64,000 nucleotides of DNA, from contig NZ_JACKUK010000029.1 of NCBI RefSeq assembly GCF_025822765.1, forward strand, positions 248,001 through 312,000, written 5' to 3'. The DNA is from Mycobacterium barrassiae. Lineage in GTDB: Bacteria; Actinomycetota; Actinomycetes; Mycobacteriales; Mycobacteriaceae. Positions 1-8,814 of the stretch are shown piece by piece. Below the pieces are notes generated by a model, which saw only the letters and a list, made by a program, of their open reading frames with translations, made no database searches and was not told the origin of the DNA. The position numbers and the translations under genes were made by a program. Position 1 is the stretch's first letter. Each line of letters starts with the position of its first letter.

Positions 1-731
1 ACGATGAGGCTTTCCATCGGACGTTTACTGATCACACCGGTGCCGAACAGCGGAGCGGACCGCGTCATCGCCGCCGCAGCCATGAAGGTGAGTGCGCCCA
101 ACATGCCGATCCTGAAGCCGTCCAATGCTTCTCGTGAGGATGGCCGCAAGATCCTGACGACAACCGCCGGCATCTGCATCAGGATCACCCCACCGAGCGG
201 GATGCCGATCCCCACGCGCAACATCGGCATGCCCACAATGGCGGCGCCCAGACCAACCTCATAGGACCGGACGACCATGGCGCCCGTCAGCAGCACCCAT
301 CCCACCCCGAGTGCAATACCCAATACCGCAGTGAGCACCAAAGTGCCAATGGGAAAGTCGCGGAAGCCATCTGACTCACGGAGATAGATGAAGAACAGCA
401 CCGGTAGGCCCAGCGTGCCGGTGGTGATCAGCGCGGCAGGCAGGCGCAGAAGGGTGAATGCGATCAGGCACACCAGTAACACGACCAGACCGAGCCGGAA
501 CGCGGTCCGGGACCGCTGGGCCAGATGCGGAAACAGCGAGCTGGCCAACGACACCTGTAGCAGGTGTTCGTTCGGTGCCGCTCCGTAGTTCCGCATACGC
601 AACCAGTCTGGGCCTTCTCCCCGCCGCGCTTCCAGATGGCATCCGCACAGTCCGCAGTACTCTCCGGCAGGAACATCGGTCTTGCAAATGCGGCACTCCG
701 TGGTCGGCACGGAGTCGTCGGGCGTCGTCAT
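1..731 (-). CDS. Zinc-ribbon multi-spanning membrane protein (3' end outside window)
   Basis: The reading frame opens at an ATG ending at 731 and stays open to the left edge, so the C-terminus is missing. Cys13, Cys16, Cys26 and Cys29 form a CxxC-x9-CxxC zinc ribbon. From about residue 75 the protein is a series of hydrophobic segments (roughly five in the visible part). The start overlaps the stop of the S53 peptidase in an ATGA, so the two are probably translated together. I do not recognise the family. It could be a membrane partner or regulator of the exported peptidase, which is inferred from the coupling alone. Confidence 0.7.
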   Translation of the reverse strand, partial: MTTPDDSVPTTECRICKTDVPAGEYCGLCGCHLEARRGEGPDWLRMRNYGAAPNEHLLQVSLASSLFPHLAQRSRTAFRLGLVVLLVCLIAFTLLRLPAALITTGTLGLPVLFFIYLRESDGFRDFPIGTLVLTAVLGIALGVGWVLLTGAMVVRSYEVGLGAAIVGMPMLRVGIGIPLGGVILMQMPAVVVRILRPSSREALDGFRIGMLGALTFMAAAAMTRSAPLFGTGVISKRPMESLI

Positions 732-2326
732 TGGGATGTCTCTTGCAGGATCAACAGATTGCGTACGAGATTGTCGACATCGGGAGTGCCGAGCCCCGTG
801 ACGAGGTCATAGCCCGGCCCGGCGTTGGCAACGACGTTGCCACCGAGCGTGACGTCGCGAAAAGCCGGTAGCGGCGCGCCCGCCGCGATCCGGTAGAGCT
901 GTGGGTTGAGAGCGCCGATCAACCGCCCGCCGTTTTCGAGCAGGTACTGGTTCATCACCGCGGCCAGACCCGCCCAGATCGGCGCCGACTGCGACGTCCC
1001 GCCGCCCACCAGGTCGGTCCCCTTGAACACTATGCGCACGCCGGTGAACGGGTCGGCGACGGCTGCCACGTCGGGGGTGAGCCTGCGCTCGGGATCGGTG
1101 TCGGGCAGCACCCCCCGCTGCCATTCCGGGCGCTCGAAGATGTTCGAGACTCCGCCGCCGGTGCCCACCGACAACGGAACGTCGAACCAGGCCTGCTCGG
1201 CGAGCCAGCTGCCGTCCCTCGTCGTGGAGAGTGTGGTCCCGCCGACGTCGGTCATTTCCGGAAGCGACGCCAGCGAATCCAACCCGATGTCGGCTTCGCC
1301 CGGCGGAGACGACCAGTCGTCGCCTCCCTTGCACTCCAGCCCGGCGAGGTCACCGCTGGCGTTGAACGCCGTCGTACCGTGCTCCTGCGCCGCCGCCAGC
1401 GCGGACCGCGCAGGCGCGAGATCGGCCGCGGTGATGAGCTTGTCGCAACCCCAGCCGATCGAGAAGCTCCATACCGCACCGGGATACCGCCGGTCGGCCT
1501 CGGCGAACATCTCGCCGATCTTCTCGAACGCCCCGTCGCCGACGATCGTCGACTGGGCACTGAAGACGACCTTGCGCGCATCCGGTGCGACCGCGTGGGC
1601 CACCTCGAGATCCATCGTCGTCTCACCGCGCGGTTCGTCCAGCGCACCACCGACCACTTCCGGGGTGAACTGCGGCAGACCGTATTTCGCCGAGAAGTCG
1701 TCGAGATCGGATTGGTCGAAGCCGTCGAACGCGAAGAACACGATCGTGCTGCCCTTGCCTGTGTAGCCTTCAGCGGCCAGGTCCGACGCGTTGTACGTCT
1801 TCATCAACGCGCTGGGCATCAGGCCCTTGTCCGGCACATCCAGTGGCAGCATCGGCGTCCGCGACTCGTGGTGCGGCATGTACCCCAGGATGCGGCCCAC
1901 CTCGGCGACTTCGGGAGTCAGCGGTTCGGGAATCGTGGGCTGTTGGGGCGACGCGTAGAACAGCTGTCCGCGCCTTCCGCGGTAATCGTGCACCTCGACG
2001 TCGAACGCGTCGGCCACCTGCTGTGCGGCGCCCTCCAGCACGGCCCACGGCTGACCCGGTTTCCACCGCACCGACAAGCCGTTGCTGTGCGCCCAGTCGA
2101 AGACGCCCGCCGGGCGTGACGCCTCATGCAGGGCAACGGTCAGTTGAGCGTTGTCGTTGTGCGACGGTCCCAGATCAGTCGAGCTGGCAAGCAGATACGA
2201 ATACGGACCGGCGATCACGTCGCCGGCGTTGGCGCGGGTGGGCAGCGAGGACGCGCGTAGGTCCGACACGAGCACCATGACGCTCGCGGCGACCAGCGCC
2301 AGCACGCCGAATAGCCGCGCACCCAC
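728..2326 (-). CDS. S53 family (sedolisin/kumamolisin-like) serine peptidase
   Basis: This encodes a 532-residue protein. A short hydrophobic N-terminus (residues 5-20) suggests export or membrane anchoring. An activation-like prodomain covers about residues 35-150 and the catalytic domain follows. The S53 triad is visible as Glu235 and Asp239 in GETTMDLEVA and Ser445 in GGTSQSAP. Asp326 in NASGDLAG fits the oxyanion aspartate. The C-terminal DVTLGGN...GYDLVTGLG segment matches the calcium-binding end of the family. It is therefore not a mycosin (S8), which needs Asp-His-Ser. GTG start. It is translationally coupled to the downstream zinc-ribbon membrane protein. Substrate unknown. Confidence 0.9.
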   Translation of the reverse strand: MGARLFGVLALVAASVMVLVSDLRASSLPTRANAGDVIAGPYSYLLASSTDLGPSHNDNAQLTVALHEASRPAGVFDWAHSNGLSVRWKPGQPWAVLEGAAQQVADAFDVEVHDYRGRRGQLFYASPQQPTIPEPLTPEVAEVGRILGYMPHHESRTPMLPLDVPDKGLMPSALMKTYNASDLAAEGYTGKGSTIVFFAFDGFDQSDLDDFSAKYGLPQFTPEVVGGALDEPRGETTMDLEVAHAVAPDARKVVFSAQSTIVGDGAFEKIGEMFAEADRRYPGAVWSFSIGWGCDKLITAADLAPARSALAAAQEHGTTAFNASGDLAGLECKGGDDWSSPPGEADIGLDSLASLPEMTDVGGTTLSTTRDGSWLAEQAWFDVPLSVGTGGGVSNIFERPEWQRGVLPDTDPERRLTPDVAAVADPFTGVRIVFKGTDLVGGGTSQSAPIWAGLAAVMNQYLLENGGRLIGALNPQLYRIAAGAPLPAFRDVTLGGNVVANAGPGYDLVTGLGTPDVDNLVRNLLILQETSQ

Positions 2327-2361
2327 GCCAGCCAGCGTACGTGCGGGCGGGCCCGGGTGCG

Positions 2362-2628
2362 TTAGTTGTCGCCCGGGACCGCGGTCGGCGCGGGTGGCGC
2401 GAAGACCGTCGGCGAGAACGGGTTGGGGCCCGTGGGATCGATGCGCGGCGCCTTCTCCGTCGGTTCAACCGGCGGCGCTTCCGACGTCGTGGTGGTCGTT
2501 GTCGTGGTCGTCGTGGTCTCGGGCGCCTTCTCCTCTTCCTTGGCGCACGACGCGGTGAGTACGACCATCGCGGTGATTGCGGTGCCGCCGGCGATAGCCG
2601 CCACGCGACGACCCAAAACTGACCTCAT
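2362..2628 (-). CDS. Small Thr-rich putative lipoprotein, copy 1
   Basis: This 88-residue protein has a hydrophobic N-terminus ending in LTASC, which resembles a lipobox although Thr at -3 is unusual. A charged KEEEK stretch, a run of eleven threonines and a proline-rich tail follow. The ATG start is supported by the same N-terminus in the near-identical protein at 9611-9889 on the other strand. The two differ mainly at their last 15-20 residues. Function unknown. The disordered Thr/Pro tail suggests a surface-anchored, possibly glycosylated protein, which is inference. Confidence 0.75.
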   Translation of the reverse strand: MRSVLGRRVAAIAGGTAITAMVVLTASCAKEEEKAPETTTTTTTTTTTSEAPPVEPTEKAPRIDPTGPNPFSPTVFAPPAPTAVPGDN

Positions 2629-2724
2629 GTTCCAGTCCTAACTGTCCCGACCGATGCCAGCTGCGACCAAGATCAGTCTGGCCCTCGCACTGTATCTGAA
2701 CGGGGAAAATACCGCCGCCCGAAT

Positions 2725-3093
2725 TCAGTTCTGCGGTCCCGACCCCGTCACGGCGGCCTTGGCGTCATCGACGGACGCATGCAGCGACAGGATCTGGTCC
2801 AGCCCGGTCAACTCGATCGGTCGGCTGGTCGCCGGTCCGTCCGCGACGACCGCGAAGCCCGCCTCCCCTCTGACGCTCTCGTGGGTGGCCACCAACGCCT
2901 GCAGGCCCGCCGAGGCGAGGAAGTCCACCGCCGAGACATCGACGATCAACGCCGTGGGCCGCTGCTTCAACGCGTCGGCGATGGCCGCCTCGAAGGCCGG
3001 AATCGTTGCCAGATCTATTTCGCCGCTGACGGCCAGCACAGCCACGCCGTCGGCATGACTGACCGAGGTGGTGATCGGATCCTTCGGGGGCAC
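2725..3093 (-). CDS. STAS-domain anti-sigma factor antagonist
   Basis: This 122-residue protein is a single STAS domain. The motif DFLASAGLQ carries Ser61, the position that is phosphorylated by an RsbW/SpoIIAB-type kinase in anti-anti-sigma factors. GTG start. It is divergent from the RsbR-like gene across a 144-base gap, so it may share control with the stressosome operon and be its downstream target (an RsbV equivalent). The C-terminal HATPase domain of the phosphatase fusion at 5555-7756 is a candidate partner kinase, but that pairing is inferred from position. Confidence 0.85.
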   Translation of the reverse strand: MPPKDPITTSVSHADGVAVLAVSGEIDLATIPAFEAAIADALKQRPTALIVDVSAVDFLASAGLQALVATHESVRGEAGFAVVADGPATSRPIELTGLDQILSLHASVDDAKAAVTGSGPQN

Positions 3094-3237
3094 AACCGTC
3101 CTTCACTCAGCGCCGCGACAGGAAACGGCGGTGCGCCGAGCTTAACCCGTTGGCGCCGAACGGTAGATCCTCGCTTCGATACCGCCCCCTGTAGATGCAG
3201 GCTAGGGTCGAAAGGAAAGTTTGATCCGGGAGGTGCC

Positions 3238-4137
3238 GTGTCCGAACCGACAGACTTGGCCAGCGCCAGCGCAATCGCGCCGACTGCGGCCATCTCTTCC
3301 GAGGGACTGTTACCGCAACTGGTCGAGCATCTGCGGCAGAACCGCACCGCACTGCGTGAGGAATGGGCCCGCCGCATCACCGAGGCGGAACTCCTGACCG
3401 CGATGTCGCCGGAGGAGATCTTCTCCGAGGCCACCACCGTGTACGACAGCTATGTCGAGGTGCTCGAGACGGGCAGCGTGGAGGCCCTGCAGGATTACGC
3501 GCGCGATCTGTCCGAGCGCATCATCCCGCGCGGTGTCGAGACCAACGAGGTGGTCGGCATCGTGCTGCTGCTGCGCGACGTGCTCGCCCGCTCGCTGTTC
3601 GAGAAGTACCAGACCGACTTCGAACTGCTGAACAGGGTGCTCGACGCCTATGAACCGGCGGCCAACCGGATCGCCAACACCGTGGCCGTAGGCTTCGTGC
3701 AGGAACGCGAACGCATCATCCGCCAGCAGCAGGAGGCCATCCGCGAGCTGTCGACGCCCGTGCTCCAGGTGCGTGAGCAGCTGCTCATTCTTCCGATCAT
3801 CGGCATTCTCGACAGTCAACGGGCGCGCCAGGTCACCGAACAGCTGCTGCGGGCCATCCGGGCCAACCGCGCGAAGGTCGTCGTCATCGACATCACCGGT
3901 GTGCCCACCATCGATTCCACCGTGGCCAACCACCTGGTGCAGACCGTCGATGCCTCAGGGCTGATGGGCGCGAGCGTCATCATCACCGGGCTGTCCTCCG
4001 AGATCGCCCTGACACTGGTGACCATCGGGCTCGACCTGTCGAAGATGAACGCCGTCGGCGACCTCCAGGGCGGCATCGAGGAGGCCGAACGACTGCTCGG
4101 CTATGAGGTCACCCGCACCGGCGACCAACCCGGATAA
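3238..4137 (+). CDS. RsbR-like stressosome scaffold/sensor
   Basis: The GTG start is preceded by GGGAGGTG at about the right spacing. The product is about 299 residues. Residues 20-165 form a helical RsbR-type sensory N-domain (globin-like fold in known RsbR proteins). A linker helix and a C-terminal STAS domain (about 174-285) follow. Thr173 and the DST triplet at 226-228 sit where RsbR-family STAS domains are phosphorylated by RsbT. It lies 15 bases ahead of the RsbS-like gene. Together with RsbS and RsbT it should form the stressosome core that senses a signal and releases the kinase. The signal cannot be read from the sequence. Confidence 0.88.
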   Translation: MSEPTDLASASAIAPTAAISSEGLLPQLVEHLRQNRTALREEWARRITEAELLTAMSPEEIFSEATTVYDSYVEVLETGSVEALQDYARDLSERIIPRGVETNEVVGIVLLLRDVLARSLFEKYQTDFELLNRVLDAYEPAANRIANTVAVGFVQERERIIRQQQEAIRELSTPVLQVREQLLILPIIGILDSQRARQVTEQLLRAIRANRAKVVVIDITGVPTIDSTVANHLVQTVDASGLMGASVIITGLSSEIALTLVTIGLDLSKMNAVGDLQGGIEEAERLLGYEVTRTGDQPG

Positions 4138-4152
4138 CGCGCTCAGGGACTC

Positions 4153-4542
4153 ATGGCAGTACCAATACTCAAGCAGGGCACGATCCTCATCGCCTCGGTG
4201 CAGGCCGCGCTGTCCGATTCCGATACCGAACAGCTCCGTCACGACCTGATGGAACGCGTGAGTCGCTACCGCGCGCACGGCATCATCGTCGACGTCACCG
4301 CGATCGACGTGATGGATTCCTTTGCGGCGCGGTCGCTTCGCACCATCGCGCACATGACGAGGCTGCGCGGCGCTGACACGGTGATCGTGGGTCTGCAGCC
4401 CGAAGTCGCCTTCGCGATGGTCCAGCTGGGTCTGGCCTTCGACGACATGCACACCGCGCTGGACCTGGAAGAGGGTCTCGCGCTGCTGAATCGGAAGCTT
4501 CAGGACAGGAAGCCGGCGATCGGACGCGACGGTGTCGAATGA
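4153..4542 (+). CDS. RsbS-like stressosome STAS protein
   Basis: This 129-residue protein is a lone STAS domain. Ser56 in DVMDSFAARSL matches the serine phosphorylated in RsbS, whose motif in Bacillus is very similar (DSF). RsbS holds the RsbT kinase in the stressosome until phosphorylated. The reading frame overlaps the start of the RsbT-like gene by 11 bases, which points to coupled translation and matched amounts of scaffold and kinase. Confidence 0.88.
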   Translation: MAVPILKQGTILIASVQAALSDSDTEQLRHDLMERVSRYRAHGIIVDVTAIDVMDSFAARSLRTIAHMTRLRGADTVIVGLQPEVAFAMVQLGLAFDDMHTALDLEEGLALLNRKLQDRKPAIGRDGVE

Positions 4543-4942
4543 CTTCGTGGTCGACATCAGCAATCCCGACGACATCGTCACCGCCCGCCAAGCCGGGCAC
4601 GAGCTGGCCCGGCAGCTCGGCTTCTCCCTGACCGATGTCACGATGATCGCCACGGCGATCTCTGAAATCGCCCGCAACATAACCAGTTACGCCGGCCGGG
4701 GCGAGGTTCGTGTCGGAGTGCAGCTTCGTGACGGCCGCAGGGCACTGGTGGTGCGAGCCGAAGACGATGGCCCCGGCATCGCCGACGTGGAACGCGCGCT
4801 CGACGACGGCTACTCGACCGGACGCGGGCTGGGGCTCGGCCTGCCCGGTGCGCGCAGGCTGATGGACCGCCTGCACGTGGATTCGGAGTTGGGCAGCGGC
4901 ACCGTCGTCGAGATGTGGAAATGGATCCCCGACAATGTTTAG
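4532..4942 (+). CDS. RsbT-like serine/threonine switch kinase
   Basis: This 136-residue GHKL-type kinase starts at a GTG inside the end of the RsbS-like gene. The N box is SEIARNITSYAG (Glu45, Asn49), the G1 box is DDGPGI and the glycine-rich lid is GRGLGLGLPGA. These are the marks of RsbT and of other anti-sigma-type kinases. In known systems RsbT phosphorylates RsbS and RsbR, is released and then activates an RsbU phosphatase. The four-gene order R-S-T-X supports RsbT rather than RsbW. Confidence 0.88.
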   Translation: MSNDFVVDISNPDDIVTARQAGHELARQLGFSLTDVTMIATAISEIARNITSYAGRGEVRVGVQLRDGRRALVVRAEDDGPGIADVERALDDGYSTGRGLGLGLPGARRLMDRLHVDSELGSGTVVEMWKWIPDNV

Positions 4943-5558
4943 GCACGGCAGGTTCGGACCCATCGAGTGGGCCGCGGTGCGCCGCCCCCACCCCGGCGAA
5001 GACGTCTGCGGCGACCATCCGATCGCGCTCGAGGTGGGCGATGGCGCCGCACTGTTCGGCGTGATCGACGGCCTCGGCCATGGCGAGGGGGCGGCCGCGG
5101 CCGCGCAGCGGGCAGCAGAGGTCATCGGCGAGCATCGATCTGAGCCACTGGACGTGGCGATGAAGCGCTGCCACCTTGCGCTGACCGAAACCCGCGGGGT
5201 GGCAATGACGTTGGCCCGAGTGGACTTCGACACCGGCACCATCAGCTGGATCGGCATCGGCAATGTAGCGGCCGATCTCGTCGCCAAGCATCCGACCGGC
5301 GTCGAGGTGCGCTCCTCGGCGCTGCTGGCGGGCGGCATCATCGGCTACCGGATGCCGCAGACCCTGTCCGCCCATCACGTGCCGATCACCCCGGGTGACC
5401 TGCTGGTCATCTCGAGCGACGGTATCGCCCAAAGTCACCTCGACAGCATCGATTTCGCGGCGAACGCGACAACCATCGCCGAACAGCTCGTGGATCGATA
5501 CGGTCGAGAGACTGACGACGCACTGGTACTCGCGGCACGTCATCGAGGCGCATTGTGA
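4935..5558 (+). CDS. RsbX-like PP2C phosphatase
   Basis: This 207-residue SpoIIE/PP2C-type domain has no sensory part. The metal-binding region GVIDGLGHGEGA and a late SSDGIAQSH motif fit the fold. In Bacillus, RsbX removes the phosphates from RsbS and RsbR and resets the stressosome. The gene overlaps the RsbT-like gene by 8 bases and its stop overlaps the next start in GTGA, so the operon is continuously coupled. Confidence 0.85.
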   Translation: MFRHGRFGPIEWAAVRRPHPGEDVCGDHPIALEVGDGAALFGVIDGLGHGEGAAAAAQRAAEVIGEHRSEPLDVAMKRCHLALTETRGVAMTLARVDFDTGTISWIGIGNVAADLVAKHPTGVEVRSSALLAGGIIGYRMPQTLSAHHVPITPGDLLVISSDGIAQSHLDSIDFAANATTIAEQLVDRYGRETDDALVLAARHRGAL

Positions 5559-7756
5559 TCGACGACGATTTCTACGCCCGATACGCCGAAGCGCTGACCA
5601 CGTATCTGGAATCCAAAGACGAGGCCAGCCTTGCGGTCGGTCACGAACTGGGCCGCCGCGCGCTGAGCCAGCGGATGAGTGTGCTCGACATCATCGAGAA
5701 TCACTCCCGGCTTGTCGAGGAGATCGAGAAGCGGGGCACGCCCCATGATCCGGCCGCCCCGTTGCAGTTCCTGCTGCAAGTGCTGGCGGCACTCGATGTG
5801 GCTACCCGTGGATTCCTCGACGGCACAATGCGTTACGAACAGCAGCGGGCGCGTGCCGAAGATCTCGCCGACCGTGACGTGTTTCGCGATGCCCTGGTGA
5901 ACTCGCTGCAGGAGGGTTTCTTCGTCGCCGATCACACCGGCGCGATCGTCGAGATCAACGACGCTTTCGTCGACATCACGGGTTACGGAGCCGATGGGTT
6001 ACCGTACCGGCCGCCGTATCCGTGGGTGACCGAGGAGACCGAGTCCGCCGAGCGGCTTGCCACACTCAGGGAGGTCGGCAAGATCACCACCGAAACAGCG
6101 ATCCGGCGTCGCGACGGCGCCGTTCGATGGGTGGCGATCAGCATCAACGCGGTCACGGCGCAGGGCGTCGACCGCAACGTGTACGTGGGCACCATCCGCG
6201 ATGTGACGGCCTCCCGCGCGGTGGTGGAGCGCGAACGCACGGTGGCCCGGCTGGCCACCGCTGTCAGCGCCGCGCGCAGCGTCGATGAGGTGTTGTCCAC
6301 CGCGCTGGCGCAGTCGCGCCAGCGGCTCGACACCCAGCGGATGATGGCGGTTGTTTGGCCACCGGGTGAGGGCGACCCCGCGGTCCACACTGCCGGCGAT
6401 CCAACGGTGTCGAATTGGCATGACCTCGACGAGGATTGGCGGCGCACATTCGAGGATGCCCGCACGTGGTTACCGCTGACCGTCACTCCGGTCGGCGCGG
6501 TGCCGAGTGAGGGTACGACGCGCGGATTCGTGGCCGTGCTGTCCGGCGCGCGCGATGTCGTCGTATGTCTCGAGCACCGCGTTCCCCGTGCGGTCAGCAC
6601 AGAGGACCGGCAACTGGTCATGGCGCTGTTCGGGCATATGAGTCTGGCGATGCAGCATGTCCGTCAACTCGAGGTCGCACGCGAGACATCGCTGACGTTG
6701 CAGCGTTCACTGCTGCCCGCGAGCACATTGCCGGCCGGTTGCGCGGTGCGGTACGAGCCCGCCGTAGCTCCGCTGGAGATCGGCGGCGACTTCTACGATG
6801 TCCTGCCCGTCGGCGAGAACCGCGTCGGCATCATCGTCGGCGACTGTGTGGGCCGCGGTCTGTCCGCCGCTGCCGTGATGGGCCAGTTGCGCGCGTCGAC
6901 GCGTGCCCTGCTGCTCACCGGTGCCGAGCCTGCCCGCTTGCTGGAGCACCTCGACTCGGTGGCGGAGTACATCCCGGATGCGTTCTGCGCCACGGTGTTT
7001 GTCGCGATCGCCGACCTGGACGCCCATACCTTGAGCTACAGCAACGCCGGGCATGTGCCGCCGGTGTTGGCCACCGACTCGGCGCCTCCTGAGCTACTGA
7101 CCGCCGGCCACTCGGTGCCGTTGGCGGTGCATCGCGACGAGCCGCGGCCGCAGGCAGTGCGCCAGTTGCCTGCAGGCGCCACGCTGCTGATGTACACCGA
7201 CGGCCTGATCGAACGGCGCGACCACTCCCTCGACGAGCAGATCGCCCGGGTCGCCGAGGTCGTCGCCAACACCGTCGAGCTGCCCGTCGAGTCCGTGGCC
7301 GACGAGATCCTGAGCAGGCTTGCCCCCGCGGGGGGCTACGACGACGATGTCGCGATCGTGGTGTATCGATGCCCGCCGGCCGCGTTACTCATCGACGATG
7401 ACGCGTCGCCGCGACAGTTGAGCGACGTGCGACATCGGTTGGCCGACTGGTTACACGCCAACGGTGTCGACGAGCCGCTCGCGGACGACATCATCCTCGT
7501 CGTCAACGAGGCGTGCTCGAACTGCGTCGAACACGCCTACCGGGGACGCGAGCCGGGGCGCATGCGGGTCGAGGCCGAGGTGCGCGCCGGCCATGTGCAG
7601 ATCTGCGTCGTCGATTCCGGCTCGTGGAAGACGCCGCCGGTCGACCCCGGGACCAGGGGCCGCGGCCTGATGCTGATGCGCAAGGTCACCGATCAGGTCG
7701 ACGTCAGGGGCAGCGAGGACGGCACGACCGTCGAGATGAAGTTCCGGCTGCCTTAA
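5555..7756 (+). CDS. Multidomain PP2C phosphatase (RsbU-like) fused to an RsbW-like kinase domain
   Basis: This 733-residue protein has, in order, an RsbU-type N-terminal RsbT-binding region (about 1-90), a PAS domain (about 110-215), a GAF-like domain (about 227-370), a SpoIIE/PP2C phosphatase (about 385-605, with EIGGDFYDV, GRGLSAAAV and GYDDDVAIV) and a C-terminal HATPase domain (about 610-733, with N box NEACSNCVEHAY). The N-domain suggests activation by the RsbT-like kinase. The C-domain resembles anti-sigma kinases. Output phosphatase and kinase activities are thus on one chain. A STAS target is likely, the best local candidate being 2725-3093. GTG start, coupled to the RsbX-like gene. 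Confidence 0.88.
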   Translation: MIDDDFYARYAEALTTYLESKDEASLAVGHELGRRALSQRMSVLDIIENHSRLVEEIEKRGTPHDPAAPLQFLLQVLAALDVATRGFLDGTMRYEQQRARAEDLADRDVFRDALVNSLQEGFFVADHTGAIVEINDAFVDITGYGADGLPYRPPYPWVTEETESAERLATLREVGKITTETAIRRRDGAVRWVAISINAVTAQGVDRNVYVGTIRDVTASRAVVERERTVARLATAVSAARSVDEVLSTALAQSRQRLDTQRMMAVVWPPGEGDPAVHTAGDPTVSNWHDLDEDWRRTFEDARTWLPLTVTPVGAVPSEGTTRGFVAVLSGARDVVVCLEHRVPRAVSTEDRQLVMALFGHMSLAMQHVRQLEVARETSLTLQRSLLPASTLPAGCAVRYEPAVAPLEIGGDFYDVLPVGENRVGIIVGDCVGRGLSAAAVMGQLRASTRALLLTGAEPARLLEHLDSVAEYIPDAFCATVFVAIADLDAHTLSYSNAGHVPPVLATDSAPPELLTAGHSVPLAVHRDEPRPQAVRQLPAGATLLMYTDGLIERRDHSLDEQIARVAEVVANTVELPVESVADEILSRLAPAGGYDDDVAIVVYRCPPAALLIDDDASPRQLSDVRHRLADWLHANGVDEPLADDIILVVNEACSNCVEHAYRGREPGRMRVEAEVRAGHVQICVVDSGSWKTPPVDPGTRGRGLMLMRKVTDQVDVRGSEDGTTVEMKFRLP

Positions 7757-7766
7757 CGGTCAGGTC

Positions 7767-8696
7767 CTAGGTTTGGCGGTCCCTGGCTTCCTCGTCTGCA
7801 GCCTGCCGTTCCCGCCTCGCCACGGCCGCCTCCAGCTCGGCTTCCAGCGCGCCCTCCTCGCGTCCGAGCGCGACCGTCGCGGCCGCCATCGCGACCAGCG
7901 CGACGGTGATCGCCACGGCTTTGACCCCGTTGACCGTCATGTGCTCCCCGAGCACGACCGCGCCGAGCACGACGGCGATCAACGGTTCGAGGACCAGCAT
8001 CGTCGGCACCGACGTCTGCAGTGAACCGGCGTGGAACGCCGACTGCTGCAGCAACACCGCCACCACTCCGATCACGACGAGCAGGTACGGCGCGGGCGTG
8101 GCGACGACGGCACGCACGCCGTCATGGGTCAGCAGATGCATCACGAGTTTGGTCAGCATCGCGACGACGCCGAACAACACACCGACGGCCACCGCGAGCA
8201 GCACCGCCCGCCGCCAGCCGGGATTGCGGATCGCGACGATGACGCACACCGACACCGCAACGAAGCACACCAGGGCGACGACGGCCGTCAACGGCACCGA
8301 CGCCTCGTAGTCGCCGGCGCTGGCCTTGGCCAACAGCACGAACACCGCCAGCGAGGCGGTCAGCACGATGGCCCACATCCATTCGCCGCGAGTCACCCGG
8401 CGATGGGCCAGCCGGGCACTCATCGGCAACGCGAAAAGCAGAGCCGACACCAGGATGGGTTGGACGAGCAGCAACGAACCGTAGGCAAGCGCGAGGGCCT
8501 GGAATGCGAACCCGGCGACCGCGGCAGCGGTTCCGGCCCACCACAGGGGTCGGCGTAGCAGCGTGAGCACCATCACGGCGCTCACGCCTTTTTCCTCGGG
8601 GACATCCATGGTCGCGCGTTGTCGGACCACGATGCCGATGGCGAGGAAGAGTGCGGCCAGGAGGGCGAACAGCACCGTCAGACCATGGCCTACCAA
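7767..8696 (-). CDS. DMT-superfamily (EamA-like) membrane transporter
   Basis: This 309-residue protein has about ten hydrophobic helices in two repeats, ending in a charged tail rich in Glu, Ala and Arg (residues 278-309). The start is a TTG with a strong GAGGAG ribosome-binding site (rc of 8703-8708), which outweighs the lack of ATG. It ends 10 bases from the stop of the phosphatase fusion, in convergent orientation. The substrate is unknown; DMT proteins of this layout include metabolite exporters. Confidence 0.8.
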   Translation of the reverse strand: MVGHGLTVLFALLAALFLAIGIVVRQRATMDVPEEKGVSAVMVLTLLRRPLWWAGTAAAVAGFAFQALALAYGSLLLVQPILVSALLFALPMSARLAHRRVTRGEWMWAIVLTASLAVFVLLAKASAGDYEASVPLTAVVALVCFVAVSVCVIVAIRNPGWRRAVLLAVAVGVLFGVVAMLTKLVMHLLTHDGVRAVVATPAPYLLVVIGVVAVLLQQSAFHAGSLQTSVPTMLVLEPLIAVVLGAVVLGEHMTVNGVKAVAITVALVAMAAATVALGREEGALEAELEAAVARRERQAADEEARDRQT

Positions 8697-8814
8697 AGGG
8701 GATCAACTCCTCTCAGACCACAGCCGGCCCGCCCGACTACACCAACATATGGTGCGCCCCACTGCTTTGCCGAATCGAGGTTTGGTCCGTGGCTGAGTGG
8801 GCATTAAACCGGAC

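Noticed and set aside
728-2326. Missing ESX-1 mycosin (MycP1)
   Set aside because: The catalytic residues are Glu-Asp-Ser of the S53 family, not Asp-His-Ser of S8 mycosins, and it is 50 kb from eccD1.
2470-2520. Trinucleotide repeat or microsatellite
   Set aside because: The repeats encode the Thr run conserved between both lipoprotein copies with varied codons, so it is coding sequence.
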